Source: JAIFWV01 sp964580495
Lineage (GTDB): Bacteria > Patescibacteriota > Doudnabacteria > UBA920 > O2-02-FULL-48-8
NCBI GenBank assembly: GCA_964580495.1
Contig: CAZOKE010000010.1
Span: forward strand, 1 to 31,410
Reading direction: 5' to 3'
DNA length: 31,410 bases
The notes under the pieces are model-generated. The model saw only the letters and a list, made by a program, of their open reading frames with translations. It searched no databases and was not told the DNA's origin. The translations under genes and the position numbers were made by a program. Shown piece by piece: positions 5,911 through 12,984 of the stretch. Position 1 is the first letter of the stretch. Each line of letters begins with the position of its first letter.

Positions 5911-5957
5911 GGTAATGTTTGCAGACAGTTCATTGCGAATAAAGAGACAAATCGCAC

Positions 5958-5988
5958 CACCTCCTTTCTAAGGAGAATCTGCTCGGTA
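5958..5988 (+). repeat. attR core (31-bp direct repeat, copy 2)
   Basis: Perfect copy of 36-66, including the anti-Shine-Dalgarno bases, but without a 16S gene in front of it: the bases before it do not resemble 16S rRNA. It marks the right junction of the element, and the host 16S trailer continues to its right. Confidence 0.85.
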
Positions 5989-6198
5989 ATTCTTTTTCGA
6001 AGGAATTGCAGAGTACATTCATCCCTCACATTCTTCAATACAGAATTCTCTGTGTAGAATGTGAAGGGACCGATGGTCGGTCTGATTATTTATAATCAGT
6101 CCAAATCAATATTCGTCTCAATCTATCCCACACTTTCTACGCTGAGAAATCTGCGAGAAGAAAGTGTGCGGACTTATTCTCAATAAATTGTTTGCAAA
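5989..6198 (+). other. Displaced host 16S trailer
   Basis: The original downstream region of the 16S gene. It shares blocks with the element-supplied trailer but has longer hairpins: TCCCT-CACATTCT pairing with AGAATGTG-A-GGGA (about 6022-6068), and CACACTTTCT pairing with AGAAAGTGTG (about 6130-6169). It is no longer attached to 16S and presumably not used while the element is in place. Confidence 0.65.
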
Positions 6199-6215
6199 GT
6201 TTGCAAACAAAAATA

Positions 6216-6238
6216 AACCGCGCCAAGCGGTTGTTTTT
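6216..6238 (+). terminator. Host terminator of the 16S unit
   Basis: AACCGC (6216-6221) / GCGGTT (6227-6232) with loop GCCAA, then GTTTTTG. It shows that the original 16S transcription unit ended here without a 23S gene. Confidence 0.7.
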
Positions 6239-6251
6239 GTGGGAGGGTGAG

Positions 6252-6491
6252 ATGAAAAAGAGGATCATGAATCCGTTATCTCTTTCGATTGCGGCCGAAT
6301 TGTTCGGTCGTGGCAAAGCTTGGGAGATGCAGCTTGAAGGCGCGGTAGATGTTGAACCGGTGGTACTGGAATGCCTGGCTCTAGCAGGCAGTGATGGCGG
6401 TTACGAGTTTGAAGGCAGAGCCGTCGCAATCGATCGTCCAGTCATCGGATATGTCTCTCCAACATATACGAGTTGGGTCGAGATCAGGTAG
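6252..6491 (+). CDS. Small hypothetical protein
   Basis: 79 residues from the ATG at 6252, which has a good ribosome binding site (GGGAGGGTGAG directly upstream). That start decides against the longer reading from 6192, which runs through the rRNA terminator. The protein is soluble-looking with a basic N-terminus (MKKRIMNPLS) and an acidic middle; I recognise no family. It is followed by a strong terminator and so forms its own transcript. Confidence 0.55.
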   Translation: MKKRIMNPLSLSIAAELFGRGKAWEMQLEGAVDVEPVVLECLALAGSDGGYEFEGRAVAIDRPVIGYVSPTYTSWVEIR

Positions 6492-6494
6492 TCA

Positions 6495-6524
6495 GAGGTG
6501 TTCGCAAGAACGCCTCTTTTTTTT
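6495..6524 (+). terminator. Terminator
   Basis: GAGGTGTTC-GCAA-GAACGCCTC (6495-6516) followed by a run of T's. It has nearly the same stem as the terminator at 13720. Confidence 0.85.
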
Positions 6525-6547
6525 CGCCATTTGGGCGATTTTTTGTT
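6525..6547 (+). terminator. Second, weaker terminator
   Basis: CGCC-ATTT-GGGCG followed by ATTTTTTG. The sequence ATTTGGGCGATTTTTTGTT recurs at about 8799-8817. Confidence 0.5.
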
Positions 6548-6584
6548 ATGTTAACTTTTGACAAGTTGGTTAACATATGTTAAC
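6546..6584 (+). promoter_or_regulatory. Promoter and palindromic operator of the HTH/Doc pair
   Basis: TTGACA at 6558-6563 is a good -35 box. Downstream lies a perfect 16-bp palindrome, GTTAACATATGTTAAC (6569-6584), overlapping the expected -10, and another half-site ATGTTAAC lies upstream (6548-6555). This is a typical autoregulatory operator for an antitoxin. Confidence 0.65.
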
Positions 6585-6594
6585 ATACAAACAT

Positions 6595-6864
6595 ATGGTT
6601 AAGAATATAGAACAAAAACCTTATTTTACAGTAAAAGAAATCGCCGAACTGCTTGGCTTAAGCCGAGTTGCGGTTTTTAAGCGTATTCAATCAGGTAAGA
6701 TTAAAGCACAAAAAGTAGGGAAGACTTACATCATTGAAAAAGCTGAACTTGGAAAAGTATTACGTACACAGATAAGGGAAGAAGATAAATTAAAAATCGA
6801 AGCCGCGGTGAAAAAGACTATAAAAGAATACGGAGATGTATTAAAAATGCTCGGAAAAGAATGA
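6595..6864 (+). CDS. HTH (excisionase/MerR-type) antitoxin candidate
   Basis: 89 residues from the ATG at 6595; an in-frame ATG at 6577 lies inside the operator and is less likely. Residues 10-50 form the helix-turn-helix of the excisionase-family fold (YFTVKEIAELLGLSRVAVF, then a wing KAQKVGKTYIIEKAEL). The rest is a charged helix that may neutralise the toxin. It overlaps the Doc gene by 4 bp (ATGA), the classical coupling of toxin-antitoxin pairs. Doc partners are usually Phd-type, so this HTH partner is a variant. It probably represses its own promoter at the palindrome upstream. Confidence 0.75.
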   Translation: MVKNIEQKPYFTVKEIAELLGLSRVAVFKRIQSGKIKAQKVGKTYIIEKAELGKVLRTQIREEDKLKIEAAVKKTIKEYGDVLKMLGKE

Positions 6865-7283
6865 GAGTAATTACGTTGCAAGAAGTGCAATATCTGGCTC
6901 ATAATTTGGCCCAGCAGACAATGAACTGGGATGAACCAATTCCGCCTTTCCGAACTCGTTTTCCAAATGTTTTGGAGAGTTGTATAGCTACTCCCTTTAT
7001 GGAGTATGAAGGAAAAGATCTCTATTCAGGCTTATTAAAAAAAGCCTCAATTTTATTTTATTTGATGATAAAGAATCATCCTTTTGAAAATGGAAACAAA
7101 AGAATAGCAATGACAACCCTTTTAACTTTCTTATTCTTCAATAGCAAATGGTTAAAAGTGGATCACCAAGAGTTTTACAACTTTGCAAAATGGGTAGCAT
7201 CAAGTCCTCCAAAATTAAAAGATGCGACCGTTGATGCTGTTGAGAAATTTGTTTCTCTTTATATTGACGATCTTAAAACTTAA
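6861..7283 (+). CDS. Doc-family (Fic fold) toxin
   Basis: 140 residues, all helical. The Fic motif HPFENGNKR (H73 to R81) has the catalytic His, the Asn/Lys of the anion hole and the final Arg. The Lys in the GNKR part and the short length fit the Doc branch, whose founder phosphorylates EF-Tu rather than AMPylating targets. The toxin acts in the cytoplasm and would stop translation when the antitoxin is lost. It is coupled to the HTH gene by the ATGA overlap. The target here is inferred from the family only. Confidence 0.85.
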   Translation: MRVITLQEVQYLAHNLAQQTMNWDEPIPPFRTRFPNVLESCIATPFMEYEGKDLYSGLLKKASILFYLMIKNHPFENGNKRIAMTTLLTFLFFNSKWLKVDHQEFYNFAKWVASSPPKLKDATVDAVEKFVSLYIDDLKT

Positions 7284-7378
7284 AATTGCACTTTTATTGC
7301 TCACGGTGAAAAGGGGAGAGGGTTGAGGGAAGAAGTGAATCGGAATGCCAGGTACCTTTGTTAACAACAACGCCAGCT

Positions 7379-7406
7379 TTGACGTTAAATAATTGATAGG
7401 TATAAT
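7379..7406 (+). promoter_or_regulatory. Sigma70-like promoter
   Basis: TTGACG (7379-7384), 16-bp spacer, TATAAT (7401-7406). Transcription would start near 7413, giving a short leader to the ATG at 7438. Confidence 0.7.
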
Positions 7407-7437
7407 AAACTTAAACCTAAACTTAACGAAACAAATT

Positions 7438-8265
7438 ATGAAAAAATTGCTAGTGATTGTGGTCGTCCTGGTTGCCGCTTATGTCGGCATTAAAGTGAGC
7501 AATGCTTCCGCTTCGGCAGGAATTTTGCCAGGAAGCAAGTTGTATTGGCTGGATAAGGCGACGGAGCGACTGGATGAGATGGTCACATTTGGTGCTGCTA
7601 ATAAAGCCAAGATCGAAGTGACTTTTGCCAAAGAACGCCAGGCGGAACTGGCCAGCGTGTCTCTATTATCCAATTCTGATGAAGCCAGCACTGCCCTGGC
7701 TGGCTTGGTAGAGAGCAAAACCAAAGCCAAGGACGATGTGGACGAGATTTCGGATCCGACAGAGAAAAAACAGCTGTCCGCAGAAATAGACAATGACTTT
7801 GATGAAATTGAGCACCAGGTGGACAACAACTTGGGCCAGCAGATTAAAGCTTTGATTGAAGCTTTTAAACCAAAGCGCGAAAGTTTGCACCAACAGATTA
7901 AGGACGCCAACAAAGCTGGGAATAAGACATTGGCCGCCCAACTCCAGTCGCAACTTTTGACCGAAGAAAAAACTCTAAGGGATCAAATAAGTGCCTTGCA
8001 GGCCAAATTTGATCCCAACAGCCAACAGCAATTGAAGAATGCTGAGAAAGATCTGGAAGACAACTTGGATACGAAAGAAAAAGACGATGAGCAACAACAA
8101 GACCTGGAGCAAGATAAACAAGACCAGCAGGATGAGTTGAAAGCCGAAACTGACGAGCTGGACCAACAAATCAATGATTTGAAGCAAGGGTCGCATGATC
8201 CGTCGGAACTGAAGCAAGTGGAAACCGAAAAAACCCAGATGGAAACGGAATTGGAAAAAGATTAA
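7438..8265 (+). CDS. DUF5667-like secreted coiled-coil protein
   Basis: 275 residues. An N-terminal signal or anchor helix (residues 1-20) is followed by the signature ILPGSKLYWLDKATERLDEM and a helical stretch with KAKIEVTFAKERQAEL, which is how DUF5667 proteins begin. From about residue 110 the protein is an almost continuous charged coiled coil, ending in Gln/Glu/Asp/Lys-rich repeats (about 200-275). It is probably exported and either membrane-tethered or periplasm-facing. Function of the family is unknown. The start at 7438 is preferred over 7393 because it yields the signal peptide and follows the promoter at 7379-7406. Confidence 0.75.
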   Translation: MKKLLVIVVVLVAAYVGIKVSNASASAGILPGSKLYWLDKATERLDEMVTFGAANKAKIEVTFAKERQAELASVSLLSNSDEASTALAGLVESKTKAKDDVDEISDPTEKKQLSAEIDNDFDEIEHQVDNNLGQQIKALIEAFKPKRESLHQQIKDANKAGNKTLAAQLQSQLLTEEKTLRDQISALQAKFDPNSQQQLKNAEKDLEDNLDTKEKDDEQQQDLEQDKQDQQDELKAETDELDQQINDLKQGSHDPSELKQVETEKTQMETELEKD

Positions 8266-8341
8266 TTGAAAGGGCCGGCTCCGAGATCTTTTTGCACTTT
8301 TATTGTTTATAGAACTAAAGAAGTCATGACTTCGTATCGAG

Positions 8342-8383
8342 GTGTTCGCGTTGAACGTTCAATCGTTCCGCGGACACTTTTTT
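8342..8383 (+). terminator. Terminator
   Basis: GTGTTCGCG (8342-8350) / CGCGGACAC (8369-8377) with a long loop, then TTTTTT. It lies about 80 bp after the DUF5667-like gene. Confidence 0.65.
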
Positions 8384-8386
8384 CTT

Positions 8387-8456
8387 TTGCTCATACCCAC
8401 CCGAACGGACCGTTCGGATCGGGCGGGCTTTGCTCAGCGCAAGCTCATACTTTTTT
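8387..8456. repeat. Palindromic dispersed repeat, copy A
   Basis: GCTCATACCCACCCGAACGG...CCGTTCGG...CGGGCGGG forms a G+C-rich hairpin and is followed by TTTGCTCAGCGCAAG and GCTCATAC. Related copies lie at 8692-8742 and 14446-14530. Their shared pieces are not coding and look like REP- or MITE-like units or mobile terminators. Confidence 0.55.
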
Positions 8457-8503
8457 TATTTCCCCAATTGAACTATACTAATGCAAATAAAAAGGAGGTA
8501 CGA

Positions 8504-8677
8504 ATGGAAGATCGGGTTGTCGTTAGTATTAATCTTTCGTCAGAATTGCTGGCTCGAGTGGATGCGGTGATCCCAAAAGGAAAAAGAACCTCATTCATTT
8601 TGGACGCCGTGGCTGAATTCATCAAAAAGAACGAAATCAAGAAACTCGAGGAAGGGTGTTTGCAGGGGCTTGCCTGA
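8504..8677 (+). CDS. Ribbon-helix-helix (CopG/Arc-type) protein
   Basis: 57 residues from the ATG at 8504, set by a very strong ribosome binding site (AAAGGAGG, 7 bp upstream). The pattern is a short beta strand VVVSINL, then helix SSELLARVDAVI, then helix KRTSFILDAVAEFIKK, the MetJ/Arc fold that binds DNA as a dimer through the strand. No toxin gene adjoins it, so it is an orphan antitoxin-like regulator. The stop codon lies in the loop of the following terminator. Confidence 0.8.
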   Translation: MEDRVVVSINLSSELLARVDAVIPKGKRTSFILDAVAEFIKKNEIKKLEEGCLQGLA

Positions 8678-8690
8678 CAAGCCCTTTTTC
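8666..8690 (+). terminator. Terminator overlapping the stop codon
   Basis: GGGCTTG (8666-8672) / CAAGCCC (8678-8684), then TTTTTC. The TGA stop is in the loop. Confidence 0.85.
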
Positions 8691-8691
8691 T

Positions 8692-8742
8692 TTTGCTCAT
8701 ACCCGCCCGAACGACCATTTTACGGTTGGGCGGGTTTTTTGT
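8692..8742. repeat. Palindromic dispersed repeat, copy B
   Basis: TTGCTCATACCCGCCCGAAC... pairing with ...GGTTGGGCGGG, then TTTTTTGTTAT. Same opening as copy A, and the T-run makes it a terminator as well. Confidence 0.55.
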
Positions 8743-8821
8743 TATGCTAATAGTAACCGGAGGAGATATGCGGAAAAGCGCCATGCAATAGAAGATGCTA
8801 TTTGGGCGATTTTTTGTTATC

Positions 8822-8846
8822 AAAAAAGCGGCTTATGCCGCTTTTT
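8822..8846. terminator. Bidirectional terminator
   Basis: AAAAAAGCGGC-TTAT-GCCGCTTTTT is symmetrical, with T-runs on both strands. It would end the minus-strand gene fragment at 8859-9067. Confidence 0.8.
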
Positions 8847-8858
8847 AGTAAACCATCA

Positions 8859-9067
8859 TTATTTAATGCCGACTTTTTGTTCCACTCGCTTGAGCCGGGC
8901 TTCTATATGGCTAATTTCCTGATAAGTGCCTTATCTAAATTTGTCTCAACAATTCGAAGTCTCTTATCGACTTCTTGGACGTCAGACTTAACGTCGCCAA
9001 AGCCAGTTTGCACCATAGCTGCCAACTTGTCTAAATTCATGGGTTTTCCTTTGTCCGTCGTTTTCAT
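8859..9067 (-). pseudogene. Small coiled-coil protein gene with frameshift
   Basis: Reading from the ATG at 9067 (or from 9040, which has AAAGGA in front), the frame gives MNLDKLAAMVQTGFGDVKSD and a coiled coil, then stops near 8916. In another frame the reading continues TYQEISHIEARLKRVEQKVG to a stop at 8859. Joined, the two parts resemble the common small coiled-coil proteins with a LAxMVxxGF start and a RLxRVExKVG end. One base appears to be missing near 8930. The total length to the stop (209 bp) is one short of a multiple of three. Either a pseudogene or a sequencing deletion. Confidence 0.55.
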
Positions 9068-9171
9068 AGTACATAAATTATAAACCTAAAAATGAGCTGT
9101 CAAACTGTAAGTAATTGCATTTTTATTGCTCCCGTTATATAGTTTAGGCGTTCTATTTTTATAACTCCAAA

Positions 9172-9786
9172 ATGAATTCTACAAGTCGCATTACCTTTTT
9201 GTTTTTAGTGCTTTTGCTGGCAGTGGCTGCTTTTATTTACTATCCGCAATATCTAGACGACAAAGCAAAAACGGCAAGGTTGTCAGGACTGCTATCCGGT
9301 TCGTCAGCGCTTAGCCTGCAAAGTCCGACTAAAACTTCCGGTTGTATAACGCAAAATGCACTGCCAGATGCCGCGTGCACGCCAGGAGCGGTTTTTGCAA
9401 ATGCGTCAGTGGCACAAATATGCGTTGCGGGTTATACCAAAACCGTGCGCAATGTCCCCCAAAAATTGCGCGAAGAGGTGTTTGCACAATACGGAATTGC
9501 TTACCCGCAGCCGTTTGGCGCTTACGAAGTTGACCACCTGATACCGCTGGCGTTGGGCGGCAGCAATGATATTTCCAATTTGTTTCCCCAGCCAGCAAAT
9601 CCAACTCCTGGTTTCCACGAAAAAGATTTGGTCGAAGTTTTTCTGCAGGAACAAGTTTGCGACAAAGCTGTAGCACTAAGCGCTGCCCAGCAGCAGATCG
9701 CCAAGGATTGGCGCCAGGTTTATCAAAATCTAACTTCAGCACAAATCCAACATCTGAAGAGTAAGTACAAAAATTGGGCCAATTGA
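9172..9786 (+). CDS. Exported HNH-like nuclease
   Basis: 204 residues. An N-terminal membrane helix (residues 7-26) directs it across or into the membrane. The C-terminal half carries YEVDHLIPLALGGSNDISNL followed by FPQPANPTPGFHEKDLVE, the conserved core of a family of exported HNH-fold nucleases; the DH pair and the later HEKD would form the metal site. Four cysteines in the outer domain may form disulfides. It is followed after 13 bp by comEC, so it may cut incoming DNA into a single strand or scavenge DNA. A -10 box (TATAAC, 9160-9165) ends 6 bp before the ATG, so the mRNA may be leaderless. Confidence 0.8.
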   Translation: MNSTSRITFLFLVLLLAVAAFIYYPQYLDDKAKTARLSGLLSGSSALSLQSPTKTSGCITQNALPDAACTPGAVFANASVAQICVAGYTKTVRNVPQKLREEVFAQYGIAYPQPFGAYEVDHLIPLALGGSNDISNLFPQPANPTPGFHEKDLVEVFLQEQVCDKAVALSAAQQQIAKDWRQVYQNLTSAQIQHLKSKYKNWAN

Positions 9787-9799
9787 GATTGGAAAAACA

Positions 9800-11245
9800 A
9801 TGCCAAAGCATCTCATATTTTTCTTAAGCCTGCTAAGTTTCTTGTCGGGTGTGGTGTTTGCCAGCTTTGGGCTTTCTTTTTTGCTGGCTTTCATACCCGC
9901 AGCAATTTTGTTCGCGGCGATTTTTGCATCAGGTGTCGACTACCGCATCGCGCTGCTTGCCGCATTATTGTTGATTTTCGGCGGCGGTTATTATTCTTGG
10001 TCCGATTCCGCTTATCAGAAAGCTGCCGCAAGGATACCTCGGGAAGGGGATCTGGCCGGAATTGTTGCCAGTGATCCGAAACAGCAGAATGACGTGCAGA
10101 GCTTTTATTTGAAAACCGATTTCGGCAAACTCTTGGTCCAAACTAAGTCCGCTTCGAATTATGCTTATGGCGATCGTTTGGCGGTAGCGGGGAAAATTAA
10201 CCAGCTTCAAGATAATTCGTACGGCAAGTATTTGTCCGGGCAAAACGTTGTCGGATTAATGCAGTCGCCGCAAATTACGAAAGTAGCTTCTGGCGCTGGC
10301 AATCCTGTATTCGGGTTTTTGTTTCAAGCCAAACACAAAATCAATGCTTCTTTTCAAGGAATAATGCCAAAGACAGAGGCAGCGCTGCTGTTCGGGATCA
10401 TGTTCGGTTCCACCGAAGGCCTGCCCAAACCATTTTTGGAAAGTTTATCCATCAGCGGCACCAGATTCTTGACTGCGATCGACGGATTGCATATGACTAT
10501 TGTCGTGTTTATGGTTTTTGGTTTATGCAACTATTTTTTGCCCAGGAAGTACGCTTTTGTTTTAACTTTTATTATCATATTTTTGTTCATCGCTCTGACA
10601 GGGTTTACAGTTTCGGCAATCCGGTCTTCGCTCATGGCTTTTCTGGCGGGATTGGCCATGCAAATTGGCCGGCTTTATGCGGCGCAAAACGCGCTGGTGC
10701 TGGCTGCGGCAGTTTTGGCCCTCATCAATCCCAAAGTTTTGGTGTTCGATGCTGGTTTCCAGCTGTCATTTTTGGCCGTCATCGGCATTATTTATTTTTT
10801 GCCCATTTTGAAAAATCTTTTTCATTTAAACGGGCGCATGAACCTATGGGGGTTTAAGGAATTGTTTTTGGCATCTGTTTCCGTTCAGGTTTTGACAGCG
10901 CCAATCCTGATCACCCAATTCCAAAATTTTTCACTCACAGCCATGTTTGCCTCAAGCATGGTGTTGATTGCTGTACCTTACATTTTGTTTTTGGGATTTG
11001 TTTTAGCTGCGACTAGTTTTATTTTTCTGCCTTTGGCCGGACTTTTGCGATTTATCATTTCTCCGCTGCTCAATTACATCATTACGATTGTCAATCTTTT
11101 TTCCCATTTAGCAATCCGGTTCAACCCTCCTTTGGGTTTTATCGGAATAGTCGTATATTACAGTCTCGTATGTTTTGTGATGTTTTGGTTTTATCCAGCG
11201 CCATACAGAATGGAAGGTACTGGATTTACAGGAAAGATAAACTAA
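9800..11245 (+). CDS. comEC: ComEC/Rec2-type DNA uptake channel
   Basis: 481 residues, a polytopic membrane protein. Order of domains: N-terminal membrane helices (about 1-70), an OB-like region facing outside (about 85-165, from GDLAGIVASDP to NVVGLMQSP), then the competence domain with many helices. The typical segment LSISGTRFLTAIDGLHMTIV is at about 215-235. It lacks the C-terminal metallo-beta-lactamase-like domain of the longer form and stops after the last helices, as in many short ComEC proteins. The role is to carry one DNA strand through the cytoplasmic membrane. It lies in a probable operon with the nuclease (13-bp gap) and the lamin-tail protein (12-bp gap). Confidence 0.9.
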   Translation: MPKHLIFFLSLLSFLSGVVFASFGLSFLLAFIPAAILFAAIFASGVDYRIALLAALLLIFGGGYYSWSDSAYQKAAARIPREGDLAGIVASDPKQQNDVQSFYLKTDFGKLLVQTKSASNYAYGDRLAVAGKINQLQDNSYGKYLSGQNVVGLMQSPQITKVASGAGNPVFGFLFQAKHKINASFQGIMPKTEAALLFGIMFGSTEGLPKPFLESLSISGTRFLTAIDGLHMTIVVFMVFGLCNYFLPRKYAFVLTFIIIFLFIALTGFTVSAIRSSLMAFLAGLAMQIGRLYAAQNALVLAAAVLALINPKVLVFDAGFQLSFLAVIGIIYFLPILKNLFHLNGRMNLWGFKELFLASVSVQVLTAPILITQFQNFSLTAMFASSMVLIAVPYILFLGFVLAATSFIFLPLAGLLRFIISPLLNYIITIVNLFSHLAIRFNPPLGFIGIVVYYSLVCFVMFWFYPAPYRMEGTGFTGKIN

Positions 11246-11257
11246 CCACAGTAATTT

Positions 11258-12430
11258 ATGCCAAATAATAAAGCTAAAATTATCGCCAGTATTTTGGTGG
11301 TGGCTATAGTTTCCATTGCTGCCGGCTTGCTTGAAAAATCCGGGAAATTTTCAAATTTGTTCGGCACTACTAAAACGGACGAATCCACTGCAGCAGCGGC
11401 TCCAACTTACGAACCATGCGTGTTCTCCACTAGTGCATTAGCACCGGATAGGTCTCGGATCGTATTCAAAGAGATCGCCTGGATGGGGGACAAAGACAGC
11501 CCAAACAATGAATGGATGAGTATCCAAAAACTTGCAACCGGCCCGCTCGGAGTTTCCGGTTATCAGATTTTAAACGAGAAGGAGCGGATTAAAATTATAA
11601 TTAAGTCGAATACGGTTTTGACCGACGAAAAACCAACTTTGGTTTTGGCCAGGAAACAAAACATAACCGGTGTCACTGCTGACGCGATTTATACCGGAGC
11701 TTTAGCTAACTCAGGTGAGGGGCTGCGTTTGTTTGATAACAAATGCAATTTTTTGGATGAAGTTCTGGCTCATCCGGACTGGCCGGGCGGCAGCAACGAG
11801 ACCAAACAGACCTTGAAACGCGATTTGTCCGATTTAACATGGATTGGCTTCAAAGTTGCTGCGGAAACTGCCAAGAAAAAACCTGCATCAATTGCGGCTA
11901 TAGTCAAAACAGTACCGCCATCTGTTTGTCCGCAGACCAATTTAGCAGCGCCAAGCCACAGCGTTTTGATAAACGAAGTTGCGTGGGAGGGAATAAGTAA
12001 AAGCAATGCGACCAAAGAATGGATCGAATTAAAAAATGCCGAGGATTCGGATGTCTTGCTCGAGGGCTGGCAGTTGTTGAACAAGTCCGGATCCATAAAA
12101 ATATTTTTCGGAAACGAAGACAGCATTGCTGCCGAAGATTTTTACTTGCTGGAGCGGGGCTTGTCTGATTTTATTCCCGGCCAAAAAGCCGATAAGTTTT
12201 TTACAGGCAGTATTGGAAACAGCGATGAATCACTGCGGCTATTTGATGCTGATTGCCAGCTGGTGGATGAAGTTGTAGCGGACAGCGGCAAGTCAAAGGC
12301 CTGGCCGGCCGGAACCACGGCGCCGGATTATCGCACTGCACAGCGTGCCAGTGATTTTTCTTGGCATACCTACTCAGGCCAGGGTATCAACGCTATCTTT
12401 GGCACACCACACCTGGCAAATACTAATTAG
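11258..12430 (+). CDS. Membrane-anchored protein with two lamin-tail domains
   Basis: 390 residues. An N-terminal membrane anchor (residues 8-25) is followed by two lamin-tail (LTD) immunoglobulin-like domains. The first begins IVFKEIAWMGDKDSPNNEW (about 68) and the second VLINEVAWEG...KEWIELKN (about 237); each ends with a GLRLFD / SLRLFD type strand. Each domain carries two cysteines. LTD proteins in bacteria are extracellular and often sit beside nucleases and ComEC, so a DNA-binding or surface-display role in uptake is likely but not proven. It is the third gene of the locus. Confidence 0.85.
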   Translation: MPNNKAKIIASILVVAIVSIAAGLLEKSGKFSNLFGTTKTDESTAAAAPTYEPCVFSTSALAPDRSRIVFKEIAWMGDKDSPNNEWMSIQKLATGPLGVSGYQILNEKERIKIIIKSNTVLTDEKPTLVLARKQNITGVTADAIYTGALANSGEGLRLFDNKCNFLDEVLAHPDWPGGSNETKQTLKRDLSDLTWIGFKVAAETAKKKPASIAAIVKTVPPSVCPQTNLAAPSHSVLINEVAWEGISKSNATKEWIELKNAEDSDVLLEGWQLLNKSGSIKIFFGNEDSIAAEDFYLLERGLSDFIPGQKADKFFTGSIGNSDESLRLFDADCQLVDEVVADSGKSKAWPAGTTAPDYRTAQRASDFSWHTYSGQGINAIFGTPHLANTN

Positions 12431-12440
12431 ACACTGTTGT

Positions 12441-12468
12441 TTTGCTGTTTTTCGAAAAAGGTTTATAC
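12441..12468 (+). promoter_or_regulatory. Promoter
   Basis: TTGCTG, 16-bp spacer, TATACT, placed shortly before the ATG at 12489. Positions are approximate to one or two bases. Confidence 0.5.
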
Positions 12469-12488
12469 TGCGGCAAAAGGGGGAGCTT

Positions 12489-12713
12489 ATGGAAAGCCTC
12501 AAACTTTTTGCATATCACGTTGAGTTCAGGCTGGACCAGATGAACGACGATGATAAATTTATTTATGACATTGCTTGTGGTTCCGGATCGGCCGAAGTAA
12601 AAGGCTTGACAGTTGATGTATATTTGTGTGGTGTGTACAGATATCAAGGGACTGTGGTTTTACATTTCATTGTGTTTGAGACCCCTTCCAAAAATCTGGA
12701 TAGAATCGATTGA
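12489..12713 (+). CDS. Small hypothetical protein
   Basis: 74 residues from the ATG at 12489, with a purine-rich ribosome binding site (GGGGGAG) upstream and a promoter-like sequence before that. Alternating hydrophobic residues in the second half (VDVYLCGVYRYQGTVVLHF) suggest a small beta-rich domain. No signal peptide. I recognise no family. A terminator follows directly, so it is a one-gene unit. Confidence 0.6.
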   Translation: MESLKLFAYHVEFRLDQMNDDDKFIYDIACGSGSAEVKGLTVDVYLCGVYRYQGTVVLHFIVFETPSKNLDRID

Positions 12714-12739
12714 GCTTGGCCTTGAGTCAAGCTTTTTTT
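12713..12739 (+). terminator. Terminator
   Basis: AGCTTG (12713-12718) / CAAGCT (12728-12733) followed by a run of T's. Confidence 0.8.
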
Positions 12740-12833
12740 ATTTTGATAATGCGAAATCAATGCAGTGCGAATAATGCGAACTAAGTATGCTTAAAAGCAA
12801 TGTCTTTGGCCAATTTTATCTGGATTTTTGCCC

Positions 12834-12862
12834 TTGACTTATGCTTGTGATTAGCTTATAAT
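12834..12862 (+). promoter_or_regulatory. Near-consensus sigma70 promoter of the LysM gene
   Basis: TTGACT (12834-12839), exactly 17 bp, TATAAT (12857-12862). This is among the best promoters in the window. The transcript starts near 12870 and has a leader of about 118 nt. Confidence 0.8.
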
Positions 12863-12869
12863 TTGGGGT

Positions 12870-12984
12870 CGGTTACAACCGGCGCCAAATTAGATTTTTT
12901 TGCACTCGGGGCCCTCCCAAGTTTTGTGAAAACCGTGGAGGGCTAGCCCCTTCACAAAAAAATTTCACAAAGCCCAAGGAGGGA
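12870..12984 (+). promoter_or_regulatory. Structured 5' leader of the LysM gene
   Basis: GGGGCCCTCC pairs with GGAGGGC...GCCCC, enclosing TTTTGTGAA. That segment can instead pair with either of two TTCACAAA copies near 12953-12978. The ribosome binding site (AAGGAGGG) follows directly. The mutually exclusive pairings look like a switch controlling translation. I do not match it to a named riboswitch. Confidence 0.5.

Larger units (their letters stand above)
36..5957 (+). mobile_element. Integrated element at the 3' end of the 16S rRNA gene
   Basis: A 31-bp sequence at 36-66 recurs perfectly at 5958-5988. The first copy starts inside the 16S 3' end, and a tyrosine recombinase gene lies just inside the left copy. 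This is the usual layout of an element that inserts at the 3' end of an RNA gene and restores it with its own att copy. The interior (about 5.9 kb) is visibly more A/T-rich than the DNA right of 9 kb. It encodes integrase, RNase HI-like protein, a basic unknown protein, a winged-helix protein, a collagen-like secreted protein and two membrane proteins, with an origin-like repeat region in the middle. There are no capsid, portal, relaxase or Zot genes that I recognise, so an integrative plasmid or satellite is more likely than a complete phage. The boundaries are inferred; the repeats are seen directly. Confidence 0.85.

Noticed and set aside
36..5957. Group I or II intron or homing element in rRNA
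   Set aside because: The insertion lies at the very end of 16S, encodes a tyrosine recombinase, and has direct repeats with a restored 3' end; no homing endonuclease or intron core is seen.
36..5957. Complete prophage (inovirus- or microvirus-like)
   Set aside because: No Zot-type ATPase, capsid or portal gene is recognisable; size alone is not enough.
7479..8217. Several minus-strand ORFs inside the DUF5667-like gene
   Set aside because: They are shadows of the coiled-coil coding frame with biased composition.
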